Source of the DNA: Arthrobacter sp. D5-1 | Lineage (GTDB): Bacteria; Actinomycetota; Actinomycetes; Actinomycetales; Micrococcaceae | Assembly: GCF_017357425.1 (NCBI RefSeq) | Contig: NZ_CP014571.1 | Span: 1,240,001 to 1,304,000, forward strand | Direction of reading: 5' to 3' | DNA length: 64,000 nt | Shown here: piece after piece, positions 8,189-16,581 of the stretch | Position numbering within the stretch: position 1 is the first letter of the stretch | How the letters are laid out: the number at the start of each line of letters is the position of its first letter | The notes under the pieces: model-generated | What the model saw: only the letters and a program-made list of their open reading frames with translations | Databases searched by the model: none | Told to the model about the DNA's origin: nothing | Translations under genes and position numbers: made by a program

Positions 8189-8815
8189 TCAGGAGGGCTG
8201 TGCGCTCTTCCGTCCCAGGAAGACAGCCAGCACGCCGCACCCGAGGCTGACCAGGAACAGTACCCACGACGCGATGGTGAGGCCGGAAGCCAAAGCCACC
8301 GATCCGGCGTCGGGCGCGTCCGAAGCCAGCATCGAATCGATGGCGACGTTGGACCACAGATGGGCCACGGCGAACAGCATCGGAGCCGCCCACATGGCCC
8401 AACGCCATGACTTCCGGGCCACGTTGGTGCCGATGAGCAGGAGCCAGCTGAAGCCGAAAATCAGGGGAAACAAAGTGCCTGCGGTCTTGTGTACGTAGTT
8501 CAGCTGGCCGCGCGCGGATTCGTCCATGGCCGCGCGGAGCTGACTGACGTATTCCTGCGAGAATCCGCCGATCAATGAATCCGGCATGGCCAAGCCGCCT
8601 GAGAGCTGGGTCATCTGGTTCAACGTCAGCAGGTGCAGGTACCAGAACAGGAACAAGCTGGCCACCACGCCCGCGATCACAATGAGCTTGGAGTTGCTCT
8701 GCGCCTTCTGCGGGGTGCGTTGGGTGGTGGTGTTGATCACGGGAGGCAGCGTGTGATCAGGAACCACTGCCTTTGCTCCGTGCTTCTTGATGCGCTGGGC
8801 TGGTGTCTTGGCCAT
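8189..8815 (-). CDS. Four-helix membrane protein of unknown function
   Basis: A 208-aa protein with a basic N-terminus (MAKTPAQRIKKHG) and hydrophobic helices at about residues 45-63, 112-130, 140-158 and 178-200. I do not recognise the family. Two starts are possible: ATG at 8815, which I use, with GGGA 11 nt upstream, or ATG at 8824, three codons earlier. The minus-strand -10 candidate TTATGT (8834-8839) overlaps the plus-strand -10 box of the divergent phosphatase gene, so the two promoters occupy the same bases. Confidence 0.7.
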   Translation of the reverse strand: MAKTPAQRIKKHGAKAVVPDHTLPPVINTTTQRTPQKAQSNSKLIVIAGVVASLFLFWYLHLLTLNQMTQLSGGLAMPDSLIGGFSQEYVSQLRAAMDESARGQLNYVHKTAGTLFPLIFGFSWLLLIGTNVARKSWRWAMWAAPMLFAVAHLWSNVAIDSMLASDAPDAGSVALASGLTIASWVLFLVSLGCGVLAVFLGRKSAQPS

Positions 8816-8836
8816 GTCATTCATTATCCCGCCACA

Positions 8837-8842
8837 TAAGCT
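8837..8842 (+). promoter_or_regulatory. -10 box, leaderless type, of the phosphatase gene
   Basis: TAAGCT followed by six bases and then ATG at 8849. The complementary strand offers TTATGT at 8834-8839 for the divergent gene, so RNA polymerase can probably occupy only one of the two promoters at a time. Confidence 0.5.
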
Positions 8843-8848
8843 GGAACC

Positions 8849-9694
8849 ATGACCACCGGCAGGCACACAGCAACTGAACTCGATCCAACACTGAATGACT
8901 ACCAACTGGCCAGCGCGCTGGTCCGTGAGGCAGGCCAGTTGGCGCTGCTCATGCGGATGGGCGGCCTGCAGGGCGAACGCAAGACCTCGGTGTCCGACGT
9001 CGTCACTGCAGCCGATCACGCAGCCGAGGCGTATGTTCTGGAACAGTTGCGGCGCTGCCGGCCGGAGGATGGCATCCTCGGCGAAGAAGGTGCGTCCGTG
9101 GCGGGAACGAGCGGCCGAACCTGGGTGATTGACCCCGTGGACGGCACCTATAACTTCCTGCACGGATCCACCTATTGGTGCTCGGCGATCGCCCTCAAGC
9201 GGGACGGCTCCGACCATGGAACCAACCCCGTTGCAGATCCGGACGTGCTGCTCGGCGCCATTTACCAGCCCGAACTGGACAAGCTGTGGCTCGGCGGGGA
9301 AGAACACCCCGCCACGTTGAACGGCGAACCGATCTCCGGCTCGGGTGACCGTGCCGTGGGTGAAATCAGCGCTGCCACCTATATTCATCCCACCTGGCTG
9401 GCAGATCCCCGCGCGGCAATGCCTTGGCACGCCGCTGCGGTCACCGCGGCGTCCCTGCGCATGTTCGGCTCGGGTTCGTGCGACCTCGGCCGCGTAGCCG
9501 ACGGCGAACTCGGCTGTTGGTTCCAACACAGCTGCCCGGAATGGGACTGGTTGCCCGGAAAAGCGATCGTCCGCGCAGCAGGCGGGGACACCGCCGTCGT
9601 GAAGGTCAACGGACTGAACTGGTTCGTCGCTGGAGGCCCGACGGCGGTGCGCGGGTTGAGCGCCGCGCTGGCCTCGGTTCCCCAGTTTGCTTAG
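8849..9694 (+). CDS. Inositol-monophosphatase family phosphatase
   Basis: A 281-aa member of the Mg2+-dependent, lithium-sensitive phosphatase family. The metal-binding signatures are present: GEEG (about residue 78), DPVDGT (about 95) and the distal WDWLPG (about 232), where the usual WD-A is replaced by WDWLP. Family members hydrolyse inositol phosphate, histidinol phosphate, fructose-1,6-bisphosphate or PAP. No gene next to it fixes the substrate. The ATG at 8849 follows a -10 box by 6 nt. Confidence 0.88.
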   Translation: MTTGRHTATELDPTLNDYQLASALVREAGQLALLMRMGGLQGERKTSVSDVVTAADHAAEAYVLEQLRRCRPEDGILGEEGASVAGTSGRTWVIDPVDGTYNFLHGSTYWCSAIALKRDGSDHGTNPVADPDVLLGAIYQPELDKLWLGGEEHPATLNGEPISGSGDRAVGEISAATYIHPTWLADPRAAMPWHAAAVTAASLRMFGSGSCDLGRVADGELGCWFQHSCPEWDWLPGKAIVRAAGGDTAVVKVNGLNWFVAGGPTAVRGLSAALASVPQFA

Positions 9695-9766
9695 TCGCTG
9701 AGGCGTTTGCAGCGTCGCTGGGCGAGGGCCGACTACCCGGCGCCTTATTGTGTCGGGGCCACCGCC

Positions 9767-9772
9767 TAGACT
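9767..9772 (+). promoter_or_regulatory. -10 box close to the helicase start
   Basis: TAGACT lies ten bases before the ATG at 9783, giving an expected leader of only about three nucleotides. Confidence 0.45.
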
Positions 9773-9782
9773 GGTAGGCACC

Positions 9783-12326
9783 ATGGATATGTTGTTTGAC
9801 CCCTACGCAGACGGACCCCTCAAAGCAGGCACCAAAGCCGCAGTCAAGGCTGCCCCGGAGCTTTCCCACTCAGGGGGAGGCGCTGCCGGTGCCCGCCTCC
9901 AAGGGGGCAGCAGCGGGTCGTCGGACACTGCTGACGGGCCGGCGTCGGGAGGATGGGGCAACACCGGAGGGTCGGGACTTCCGTCTGCCGATGCACTCCT
10001 GCAGGGGCTGAACCCGCAGCAGGAAGAAGCCGTCAAGCACGCTGGCAGCCCCTTGCTGATTGTGGCCGGTGCGGGATCCGGCAAAACACGTGTCCTCAGT
10101 AACAGGATCGCCTACCTGATCGCCACCAAACGCGCCCACCACGGGGAAATCCTGGCCATCACCTTCACCAACAAAGCGGCAGCGGAAATGCGGGAACGCA
10201 TCGAAGCCTTGGTTGGCGGCAGGGCCAAGGCCATGTGGATCTCCACGTTCCACTCCTCCTGTGTCCGCATCCTGCGCAGGGAAGCCACCACGGTGGGTCT
10301 GAACTCGAACTTCTCCATCTACGACTCCGCGGACTCCCTGCGCCTGATCACCCTGGTAGCCAAGAACCTGGACCTTGATCCCAAGAAGTTCGCGCCCAAG
10401 GCCATCCAGCACAAGATCTCAGCACTCAAAAATGAGCTGATCGACGCTGATTCCTACGCGTCGTCGGCGAACTACAACGACCCTTTCGACACCGCCGTGG
10501 CGGAAGTCTTCAAGGGGTACACGCAGCGCCTCCGCCAAGCCAACGCCATGGACTTCGACGACCTCATTGCCGAGACCGTCTACATGTTCCGCGCTTTCCC
10601 TGCGCTCGCTGAGTCCTACCGGCGCCGATTCCGGCATGTCCTGGTGGATGAGTACCAGGACACCAACCATGCCCAGTACGCCCTTGTCAGGGAAATCGTG
10701 GGCGTAGGCACAGATACCAACGTCGAGCCCAGCGAGTTGACCGTGGTGGGCGACTCCGACCAGTCCATCTATGCTTTCCGCGGTGCGGATATCCGCAATA
10801 TCGTGGAGTTCGAGGCCGATTACCCCAATGCCCGGACCATCAAGCTTGAGCAAAACTACCGCTCCACCCAGAACATCCTCAGCGCCGCCAACTCGGTGAT
10901 CTCGCGGAACCCCAACCGCCAGGAAAAGCGCTTGTGGACCGCCGAGGGCGATGGCGAGAAGATCGTTGGCTATGTGGGCGAGAACGAACACGATGAAGCC
11001 CAGTTCATCGCGAAGGAAATCGACCGCCTGCAGGACGAGGAAAACCTGCGGCCCGGCGACGTCGCCATCTTCTACCGGACCAATGCCCAGTCACGCTCCA
11101 TAGAAGACGTGTTGGTCCGGGTGGGCTTGCCGTACAAAGTGGTGGGCGGCACCCGCTTCTATGAGCGCAAGGAAATCAAGGACGCCCTTGCCTACTTGCG
11201 CGTCCTGGTGAACCCGGACGACGACGTCAACCTGCGCCGTATCCTCAACGAACCCAAGCGCGGGATCGGTGACCGGGCCGAAGGCGCCGTTGCTGCCCTG
11301 GCGGAACGCGAGCGGTCCTCCTTCATGGCGGCAGCCCGCCGCGCAGACCAAGCGCCCGGAATGGCCAGCCGTTCGGTCAACCTGGTCCTCGGTTTCGTGA
11401 AGCTGATGGATGACCTCGCCGAGGTCGCGTCAGGTTCCGGTGCCGCTGCCGCGCTGGAAGCCGTCCTGGAGCAGACCGGCTATCTTGCGGGGCTGCGGGC
11501 CAGCACTGATCCGCAGGACGAATCCCGGGTGGAGAACCTCGCCGAACTCGTGGCCGTGGTCCGCGAGTACGAACGCGACAACCCCGAAGGTTCCCTGGGG
11601 GAGTTCCTGGAGCAGGTGTCCCTGGTAGCGGACGCCGACCAGATTCCCGATGCTCCCGGCGCTGACATCGATGCCGCCGTGGCCGAGGCCAAGCGCATGG
11701 GCGTGGTCACTTTGATGACCCTGCACACCGCCAAGGGCTTGGAGTTCCCGGTGGTCTTCCTGACCGGCATGGAGCACGGGATCTTCCCGCACCAGCGCTC
11801 AGCCACGGACCCCAAGGAACTCGCGGAAGAACGCAGGCTCGCCTACGTGGGCCTCACCCGCGCCCGCAAGCGGCTCTACGTCACGCGATCCGAAGTCCGC
11901 AGCATGTGGGGCCAAAGCCAGTACAACCCTGCCAGCCAGTTCCTCGAAGAAATACCCTCCGAACTGGTGGAGTGGAAGCGCGAAGGCATGAGCCGCCAGG
12001 CGGGCGGTTGGGGCAGCGCCCCCATCGGCTCCAATCGTTATGGCGGATCGTTCTGGGGAGCGGGCACCTCACGCGGTGCTGCCGCCAGCCCCACTGCAGG
12101 GTTCGACGCCGACGTTCCTGCCGCCGTCGCACGCAACAGGGTCCAGCCGCAAAAGGAAGTCATTTCCGTGGTGGTGGGGGACAAGGTCAACCACACGAGC
12201 TTCGGTAACGGCGTGGTGCTGGGCGTCGAAGGCGCCGGCGATAAGACAGTGGCCAAGGTGAAGTTCGACGTCGGCGAGAAGCGCCTGCTGTTGCGCTACG
12301 CGCCGCTGACCAAACTGGATGCTTAA
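9783..12326 (+). CDS. pcrA: ATP-dependent DNA helicase PcrA (UvrD/Rep family)
   Basis: An 847-aa superfamily 1A 3'-5' helicase used in repair and in removing blocked recombination or replication intermediates. Visible motifs are: the QEEAV-type Q motif, Walker A GAGSGKT (about 96), motif Ia TFTNKAAAEM, motif II DEYQDTN (about 289), motif III GDSDQSIYAFRGAD (about 323), motif IV QNYRST, motif V LMTLHTAKGLEF and motif VI VGLTRARK. The C-terminal 55 residues (GDKVNH...FGNG...YAPL) form the Tudor-like domain of PcrA that binds RNA polymerase. The first 75 residues are low-complexity and probably disordered. Its place just upstream of sucCD is the usual one in Arthrobacter relatives. Confidence 0.95.
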   Translation: MDMLFDPYADGPLKAGTKAAVKAAPELSHSGGGAAGARLQGGSSGSSDTADGPASGGWGNTGGSGLPSADALLQGLNPQQEEAVKHAGSPLLIVAGAGSGKTRVLSNRIAYLIATKRAHHGEILAITFTNKAAAEMRERIEALVGGRAKAMWISTFHSSCVRILRREATTVGLNSNFSIYDSADSLRLITLVAKNLDLDPKKFAPKAIQHKISALKNELIDADSYASSANYNDPFDTAVAEVFKGYTQRLRQANAMDFDDLIAETVYMFRAFPALAESYRRRFRHVLVDEYQDTNHAQYALVREIVGVGTDTNVEPSELTVVGDSDQSIYAFRGADIRNIVEFEADYPNARTIKLEQNYRSTQNILSAANSVISRNPNRQEKRLWTAEGDGEKIVGYVGENEHDEAQFIAKEIDRLQDEENLRPGDVAIFYRTNAQSRSIEDVLVRVGLPYKVVGGTRFYERKEIKDALAYLRVLVNPDDDVNLRRILNEPKRGIGDRAEGAVAALAERERSSFMAAARRADQAPGMASRSVNLVLGFVKLMDDLAEVASGSGAAAALEAVLEQTGYLAGLRASTDPQDESRVENLAELVAVVREYERDNPEGSLGEFLEQVSLVADADQIPDAPGADIDAAVAEAKRMGVVTLMTLHTAKGLEFPVVFLTGMEHGIFPHQRSATDPKELAEERRLAYVGLTRARKRLYVTRSEVRSMWGQSQYNPASQFLEEIPSELVEWKREGMSRQAGGWGSAPIGSNRYGGSFWGAGTSRGAAASPTAGFDADVPAAVARNRVQPQKEVISVVVGDKVNHTSFGNGVVLGVEGAGDKTVAKVKFDVGEKRLLLRYAPLTKLDA

Positions 12327-12378
12327 GCTTCGCCGGCATCCGGCCTCCGCTGCTATTGTCCTGATCTCCTTCCCGGCC

Positions 12379-12384
12379 TAGACT
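12379..12384 (+). promoter_or_regulatory. -10 box of the wall-anchored protein gene
   Basis: TAGACT; transcription would start at about 12390, the first base of the leader hairpin at 12390-12438. Confidence 0.4.
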
Positions 12385-12389
12385 GACCG

Positions 12390-12438
12390 GGCGTTGCACT
12401 GGGGCCACCGTCTGTTTGCTGCCCCACCTTGCAACGCC
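12390..12438 (+). promoter_or_regulatory. Leader hairpin at the predicted mRNA 5' end
   Basis: GGCGTTGCA (12390-12398) pairs with TGCAACGCC (12430-12438), and inside it GGGGC (12401-12405) pairs with GCCCC (12421-12425). The structure lies between the -10 box and the ribosome-binding site GGGGGAGG of the wall-protein gene. It could stabilise the message or bind a regulator. There is no T-tract, so it is not a terminator. Confidence 0.45.
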
Positions 12439-12470
12439 AAAAAGTTGTATTCCTGTGGGGGAGGACGCGC

Positions 12471-13052
12471 GTGGGCGCTTTTGCTGGGGAACGTCGATTA
12501 TTGGCTAAGGCCGCGAGGCTGCTGCTGGCTGGGGCCGTGGTGAGCGCCATGGCGCTCCAGTTCGCTCCTCCTGGGACAGCCGATGCGGAGCCGTCAGCGT
12601 CGTCCAGCGAGCCGGCAGCAACCGCCAGTCCGACGTCTACCGGCAGTGCCACTCCCAGCCCCACAGCGAGCCCGACGGCCAGTCCGACGCTGACAGCAAC
12701 CGCGAGCCCCTCAACCCCCGACGCTTCACCGGCGACCCCGTCACCAACCGCCAGCCCTGCAGAAGCCCAGGCACCCGCCGTCGAAAAAGCCGTCATCGAG
12801 GCGACAGCCCCGTTGTCGGTCAAGATCAGCGAGGACCTCGCTTTCGTGGGCAAACCATTTGAGGCTCAGCTCCAGGTTGTTGGCGGGACCGCCCCGTACA
12901 CCGTTGTGGCGACCGATGTCCCGGCAGGTTTGGTTTTCGACTCCGCGACCCTGAGCTTCACAGGAACACCTACAGAGCTGTACAGCCCATCGCCGTCGGT
13001 CACTGTTTCAGACTCATCGGATCCGTGTGGGTCCGCGACTCCGATCAGCTGA
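12471..13052 (+). CDS. Cell-wall-anchored surface protein, N-terminal piece (frame-disrupted)
   Basis: A 193-aa piece with GTG start at 12471, seven bases after a strong GGGGGAGG. It has a signal peptide with a basic start and hydrophobic core ending near TADA. A long Ser/Thr/Pro/Ala stretch of SPT repeats follows (about residues 40-115), of the kind that spans the cell wall. After that comes an Ig-like domain (GKPFEAQLQVVGGTAPYTV, then FTGTPTE). The frame ends at TGA 13050, just where the Ig-like domain would continue. The matching C-terminus, with a wall-sorting signal, is in the -1 frame from 13025 on. The two together look like one protein broken by a single-base indel. No slippery heptamer is visible at the junction, so programmed frameshifting seems unlikely. 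Confidence 0.65.
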   Translation: MGAFAGERRLLAKAARLLLAGAVVSAMALQFAPPGTADAEPSASSSEPAATASPTSTGSATPSPTASPTASPTLTATASPSTPDASPATPSPTASPAEAQAPAVEKAVIEATAPLSVKISEDLAFVGKPFEAQLQVVGGTAPYTVVATDVPAGLVFDSATLSFTGTPTELYSPSPSVTVSDSSDPCGSATPIS

Positions 13053-13348
13053 AGCAGCGCATTTTCTGGACGACCGTGACGGTCCTGGCCACCCGGCCAC
13101 CCGCGGAGAACCCGCCGGCGCCGGCAGTTCCAGCACCTCCGGCGGCGGTGACACCGGCAGGAGCGGTGGTCCCGGCGTCGGGCGCTGAACTTACCAGCGC
13201 TGACCTTACCGGCGTTGAACTCGCGGCGACCGGCTTGGAGTCCGGACGCCTGAACGCCACGCTGTGGGCTGCCGTGGGTCTGCTGGCTGCGGGCGCTGCC
13301 CTGACGGCGATCAACAGCCTCAGGCGCCGGCGAAGCAGCCCGGTGTGA
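13025..13348 (+). CDS. Cell-wall-anchored surface protein, C-terminal piece with LAXTG sorting signal
   Basis: About 107 codons in the -1 frame relative to the piece before it. A final strand-like segment (WTTVTVLA) would complete the Ig-like domain. A Pro/Ala-rich wall linker follows, then LAATG, a hydrophobic helix (ALWAAVGLLAAGAAL-type) and the basic tail RRRR. This is the layout of an actinobacterial LAXTG substrate of class E sortase. No signal peptide or good ribosome-binding site precedes it, so it is not likely to be a separate gene. No sortase gene lies in the window. Confidence 0.6.
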   Translation: MWVRDSDQLKQRIFWTTVTVLATRPPAENPPAPAVPAPPAAVTPAGAVVPASGAELTSADLTGVELAATGLESGRLNATLWAAVGLLAAGAALTAINSLRRRRSSPV

Positions 13349-13357
13349 GGCAACCGG

Positions 13358-13363
13358 CATAAT
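13358..13363 (+). promoter_or_regulatory. -10 box, leaderless type, of the lipoprotein gene
   Basis: CATAAT followed by seven bases and then ATG at 13371; no Shine-Dalgarno sequence. Confidence 0.4.
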
Positions 13364-13370
13364 TGGTGGC

Positions 13371-14060
13371 ATGCGACGGACTGTTTTGGGGATTCTTGCT
13401 GCCGCGCTCTTGGTCTTGACCACAGGGTGTTCCTTCGCCACGGAGGATCCGGACTACGTCCCTCCGGCCCCATTGGCGCCCCTGGAGCAACTGAAACAGG
13501 TTCCCGTCACCGAGCAGACCACCCTGTCCGCAGGCGAGGATGTCACCGCCTTCGTCACCAAGGACCGCACCATCGTGTGCGCCCTGACATCCGCAAGGGG
13601 TGGCCACCTGAACTTGCCCTACGAGGCCAATTCCTACTCGGACGCCGCCAACAACAAGTTCGCCGTAGTCCCTGTGGCTCATTGCGAACTGGCCAAGTAT
13701 GCCAAGCCGGACCTGGCCGACATCGCCGACGACTGCGCCGGAACGGGCCTGGGCTACCTCGGCGGCACGGCCCTCCTCTCGCCGGACAAAGCCGTCTACG
13801 GCTCATGTCGTTCCGGCGTAACACAAATGGAGTCGGAGTTTGGGCCCAAAGGCAGCCGCAACGGGCCCATCTCCAAGCTGCGGGAGTTGGCCGATGGGCA
13901 GAACATCGAGCGCAACGGGCTGCGCTGCTCTGCCTACAACAGCGGTGTTGCCTGCGGAAACGTCTCCGGTGGCGTGGCTTTCTTCGTGACTCCCGAGGGG
14001 TACCAACTGATTTCCGACGGCGGCAAAACAGTCACGGGGAACCTGAAACAGGCCGGCTGA
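13371..14060 (+). CDS. Lipoprotein of unknown function
   Basis: A 229-aa exported protein with a signal peptide and lipobox LTTGC (Cys20). The mature part has paired cysteines around residues 71, 104, 123, 145, 188 and 197, which suggests disulfide bonds outside the cell. I do not recognise a domain. It lies 22 bp behind the broken wall-protein gene but has its own -10 box. A clear intrinsic terminator follows it. Confidence 0.78.
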   Translation: MRRTVLGILAAALLVLTTGCSFATEDPDYVPPAPLAPLEQLKQVPVTEQTTLSAGEDVTAFVTKDRTIVCALTSARGGHLNLPYEANSYSDAANNKFAVVPVAHCELAKYAKPDLADIADDCAGTGLGYLGGTALLSPDKAVYGSCRSGVTQMESEFGPKGSRNGPISKLRELADGQNIERNGLRCSAYNSGVACGNVSGGVAFFVTPEGYQLISDGGKTVTGNLKQAG

Positions 14061-14088
14061 GGCCGGACGGACGGGCGGCGAAAGGCCC

Positions 14089-14114
14089 AAAAACCGCGCC
14101 ATTCTGCGGTTTTT
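14089..14114 (+). terminator. Intrinsic terminator after the lipoprotein gene
   Basis: AAAAACCGC (14089-14097) pairs with GCGGTTTTT (14106-14114) around an 8-nt loop; the 3' arm is the T-tract. The symmetrical A/T ends could let it work in both directions. Confidence 0.75.
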
Positions 14115-14324
14115 CTACAGGAGATAGAAGTGTAAGGTTACTCACTTAACAGGTAGTGTGTAGCTGGCGGGACTCCTCATAGGGCTAAAGTTCCGAGAGG
14201 ACCTTACGCAATGTGACCGGCTTCAATCCTGGTTGTTACCGCGTACTTTCCGCAGCTGGCTATCGCGGTCATCGCGGTTCCCGGCTGAACAGAAAACTAC
14301 TTCGACGTAGAAGGACACTAAACC

Positions 14325-15494
14325 GTGGACCTGTTTGAATATCAGGCGCGCGATATGTTCGAAGCGCACGGTGTACCCGTGCTCGCCGGCATCGTGGCGC
14401 ACACTCCTGAAGAAGCAAAGGCAGCTGCCGAGAAGATCGGCGGCGTAACTGTCGTCAAGGCACAGGTTAAGGTTGGTGGCCGCGGCAAGGCTGGCGGCGT
14501 CAAGGTTGCCAAGACTGCCGAAGAGGCACTTGAGCACTCCACCAACATCCTGGGCATGGACATCAAGGGCCACACCGTCAACAAGGTGATGATCGCCCAG
14601 GGTGCTGACATCGCCGAGGAATTCTACTTCTCGGTCCTCCTGGACCGCGCCAACCGCAACTACCTGGCCATGTGCTCGGTAGAGGGCGGCATGGAGATCG
14701 AGCAGCTTGCTGTCGAGCGTCCCGAGGCCCTGGCCAAGATCGCCATCGACCCCGCTGTGGGCATCGACCAGGCAAAGGCTGACGAGATCGTCGCAGCTGC
14801 AGGTTTCGCTGAAGAACTGCGCGGCAAAGTCGCCGACGTCATTCTGAAGCTGTGGGACGTCTTCAAGAAGGAAGACGCAACCCTGGTTGAGGTCAACCCG
14901 CTGGTCCGCACCGGCGCAGGCGAGATCGTCGCCCTCGACGGCAAGGTCTCCCTGGACGAGAACGCTGACTTCCGCCACGTGCACCACGCCACGCTGGAAG
15001 ACAAGGACGCCGCTGACCCGCTAGAGGCCAAGGCCAAGGCCCAGGACCTCAACTACGTCAAGCTGGACGGCGAAGTAGGCATCATCGGCAACGGCGCCGG
15101 TCTCGTGATGTCCACCCTCGACGTCGTCGCTTACGCAGGTGAGAACCACGGCAACGTCAAGCCCGCCAACTTCCTGGACATCGGCGGTGGAGCTTCCGCC
15201 GAGGTCATGGCCAACGGTCTGGACGTCATCCTTGGCGATTCCCAGGTCAAGAGCGTGTTCGTGAACGTCTTCGGTGGCATCACTGCGTGTGACGCCGTGG
15301 CAAAGGGCATCGTGGGTGCACTTGCTGAGCTTGGTTCCTCCGCGAACAAGCCGCTGGTAGTCCGCCTCGACGGCAACAACGTTGAGGAAGGCCGCCGCAT
15401 CCTGACCGAGGCCAACCACCCGCTGGTAACCCTGGCCGCCACCATGGACGAGGGCGCCGACAAGGCTGCCGAGCTCGCCAACGCAGCTAAGTAA
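14325..15494 (+). CDS. sucC: Succinate--CoA ligase, ADP-forming, beta subunit
   Basis: A 389-aa ATP-grasp subunit of succinyl-CoA synthetase, the TCA-cycle enzyme that interconverts succinyl-CoA and succinate with ATP formation. It begins [11 protein letters not shown], has the glycine-rich [12 protein letters not shown] segment of the ATP-grasp fold, and the C-terminal CoA-ligase domain with [13 protein letters not shown] and VFGGITACD. The start is GTG at 14325 with AAGGA upstream. It is followed after 12 bp by sucD in one operon. The 210 bp between the preceding terminator and this gene must hold the promoter, but I could not choose a single convincing -10 box. Confidence 0.97.
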   Translation: MDLFEYQARDMFEAHGVPVLAGIVAHTPEEAKAAAEKIGGVTVVKAQVKVGGRGKAGGVKVAKTAEEALEHSTNILGMDIKGHTVNKVMIAQGADIAEEFYFSVLLDRANRNYLAMCSVEGGMEIEQLAVERPEALAKIAIDPAVGIDQAKADEIVAAAGFAEELRGKVADVILKLWDVFKKEDATLVEVNPLVRTGAGEIVALDGKVSLDENADFRHVHHATLEDKDAADPLEAKAKAQDLNYVKLDGEVGIIGNGAGLVMSTLDVVAYAGENHGNVKPANFLDIGGGASAEVMANGLDVILGDSQVKSVFVNVFGGITACDAVAKGIVGALAELGSSANKPLVVRLDGNNVEEGRRILTEANHPLVTLAATMDEGADKAAELANAAK

Positions 15495-15506
15495 AGGGAC
15501 GCGACA

Positions 15507-16409
15507 ATGTCTATCTACCTCAACAAAGACTCCAAGGTCATCGTTCAGGGCATCACCGGCGGCGAAGGCACCAAGCACACCGCCCTGATGCTCAAGGCGG
15601 GCACCAACATTGTTGGTGGCGTCAACGCCCGCAAGGCCGGCACCACGGTCCTGCACGGCGACAAGGAAATCAACGTCTTCGGCACCGTCAAGGAAGCCAT
15701 CGCTGAAACCGGCGCAGACGTCTCCATCGTCTTCGTCCCGCCGGCATTCACCAAGGACGCCGTTGTTGAAGCCATCGAAGCCGGCATCGGCCTCGTTGTG
15801 GTCATCACAGAAGGCGTTCCGGTTCAGGATTCCGCCGAATTCTGGGCACTGGCCCAGTCCAAGGTTGACGCTGACGGCAAGCAGATCACCCGCATCATCG
15901 GGCCGAACTGCCCCGGCATCATCACCCCGGGCGAAGCCCTGGTGGGCATCACCCCGGCGAACATCACGGGCAAGGGCCCCATCGGCCTCGTGTCCAAGTC
16001 CGGTACCCTGACCTACCAGATGATGTATGAACTCCGCGACCTCGGCTTCTCCACCGCGATTGGTATCGGTGGCGACCCCATCATCGGCACCACGCACATC
16101 GACGCCCTGGCTGCGTTCGAAGCTGACCCCGAGACCAAGGCAATCGTCATGATCGGCGAAATCGGTGGTGACGCTGAAGAGCGGGCAGCCGACTTCATCA
16201 AGGCCAACGTCACCAAGCCGGTTGTGGGCTACGTTGCCGGCTTCACGGCTCCCGAGGGCAAGACCATGGGCCACGCAGGCGCCATCGTGTCCGGCTCCGC
16301 TGGCACCGCACAGGCCAAGAAGGAAGCTCTCGAAGCTGCCGGTGTGAAGGTCGGCAAGACGCCGTCCGAGACCGCCAAGCTGCTGCGCGAAGTTTTCGCA
16401 ACGCTCTAG
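15507..16409 (+). CDS. sucD: Succinate--CoA ligase, ADP-forming, alpha subunit
   Basis: A 300-aa subunit that binds CoA and carries the phosphohistidine intermediate. The N-terminal CoA-binding Rossmann fold has [15 protein letters not shown]. The active-site histidine is in [10 protein letters not shown] near residue 254. The segment [12 protein letters not shown] is characteristic. It pairs with sucC upstream and the operon ends at the hairpin at 16438-16483. Confidence 0.97.
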   Translation: MSIYLNKDSKVIVQGITGGEGTKHTALMLKAGTNIVGGVNARKAGTTVLHGDKEINVFGTVKEAIAETGADVSIVFVPPAFTKDAVVEAIEAGIGLVVVITEGVPVQDSAEFWALAQSKVDADGKQITRIIGPNCPGIITPGEALVGITPANITGKGPIGLVSKSGTLTYQMMYELRDLGFSTAIGIGGDPIIGTTHIDALAAFEADPETKAIVMIGEIGGDAEERAADFIKANVTKPVVGYVAGFTAPEGKTMGHAGAIVSGSAGTAQAKKEALEAAGVKVGKTPSETAKLLREVFATL

Positions 16410-16437
16410 GTTTATCGCCGAAAGGCACCTGAAGTAC

Positions 16438-16483
16438 GACGACGGCCCGGCGCCTTCCCCACGGAAGGTACCGGGCCGTCGTC
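16438..16483 (+). terminator. Hairpin terminator after sucCD
   Basis: A perfect 13-bp stem, GACGACGGCCCGG (16438-16450) with CCGGGCCGTCGTC (16471-16483); the loop can fold further (CCTTCC/GGAAGG). The T-tract behind it is poor (GCGCTTT), so it may be a weak or bidirectional terminator for the convergent genes. Confidence 0.6.
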
Positions 16484-16581
16484 GCGCTTTAAGCGATGGT
16501 CTTTCCACGTGCTGGACATGGCTGACGCGGGCCGAAGAGTCTGGGGGAAAACTCCGACCCGCGCCAGGTTCATGGGGCCGG

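Noticed and set aside
12990..13060. Programmed -1 frameshifting in the wall-protein gene
   Set aside because: No slippery heptamer or following pseudoknot could be seen at the overlap; an indel is simpler.
14223..16508. Long open frames on the minus strand opposite sucC and sucD
   Set aside because: They arise from the codon bias of the real genes; their translations are rich in His, Val, Gly and Asp with no domain, and they have no ribosome-binding sites.
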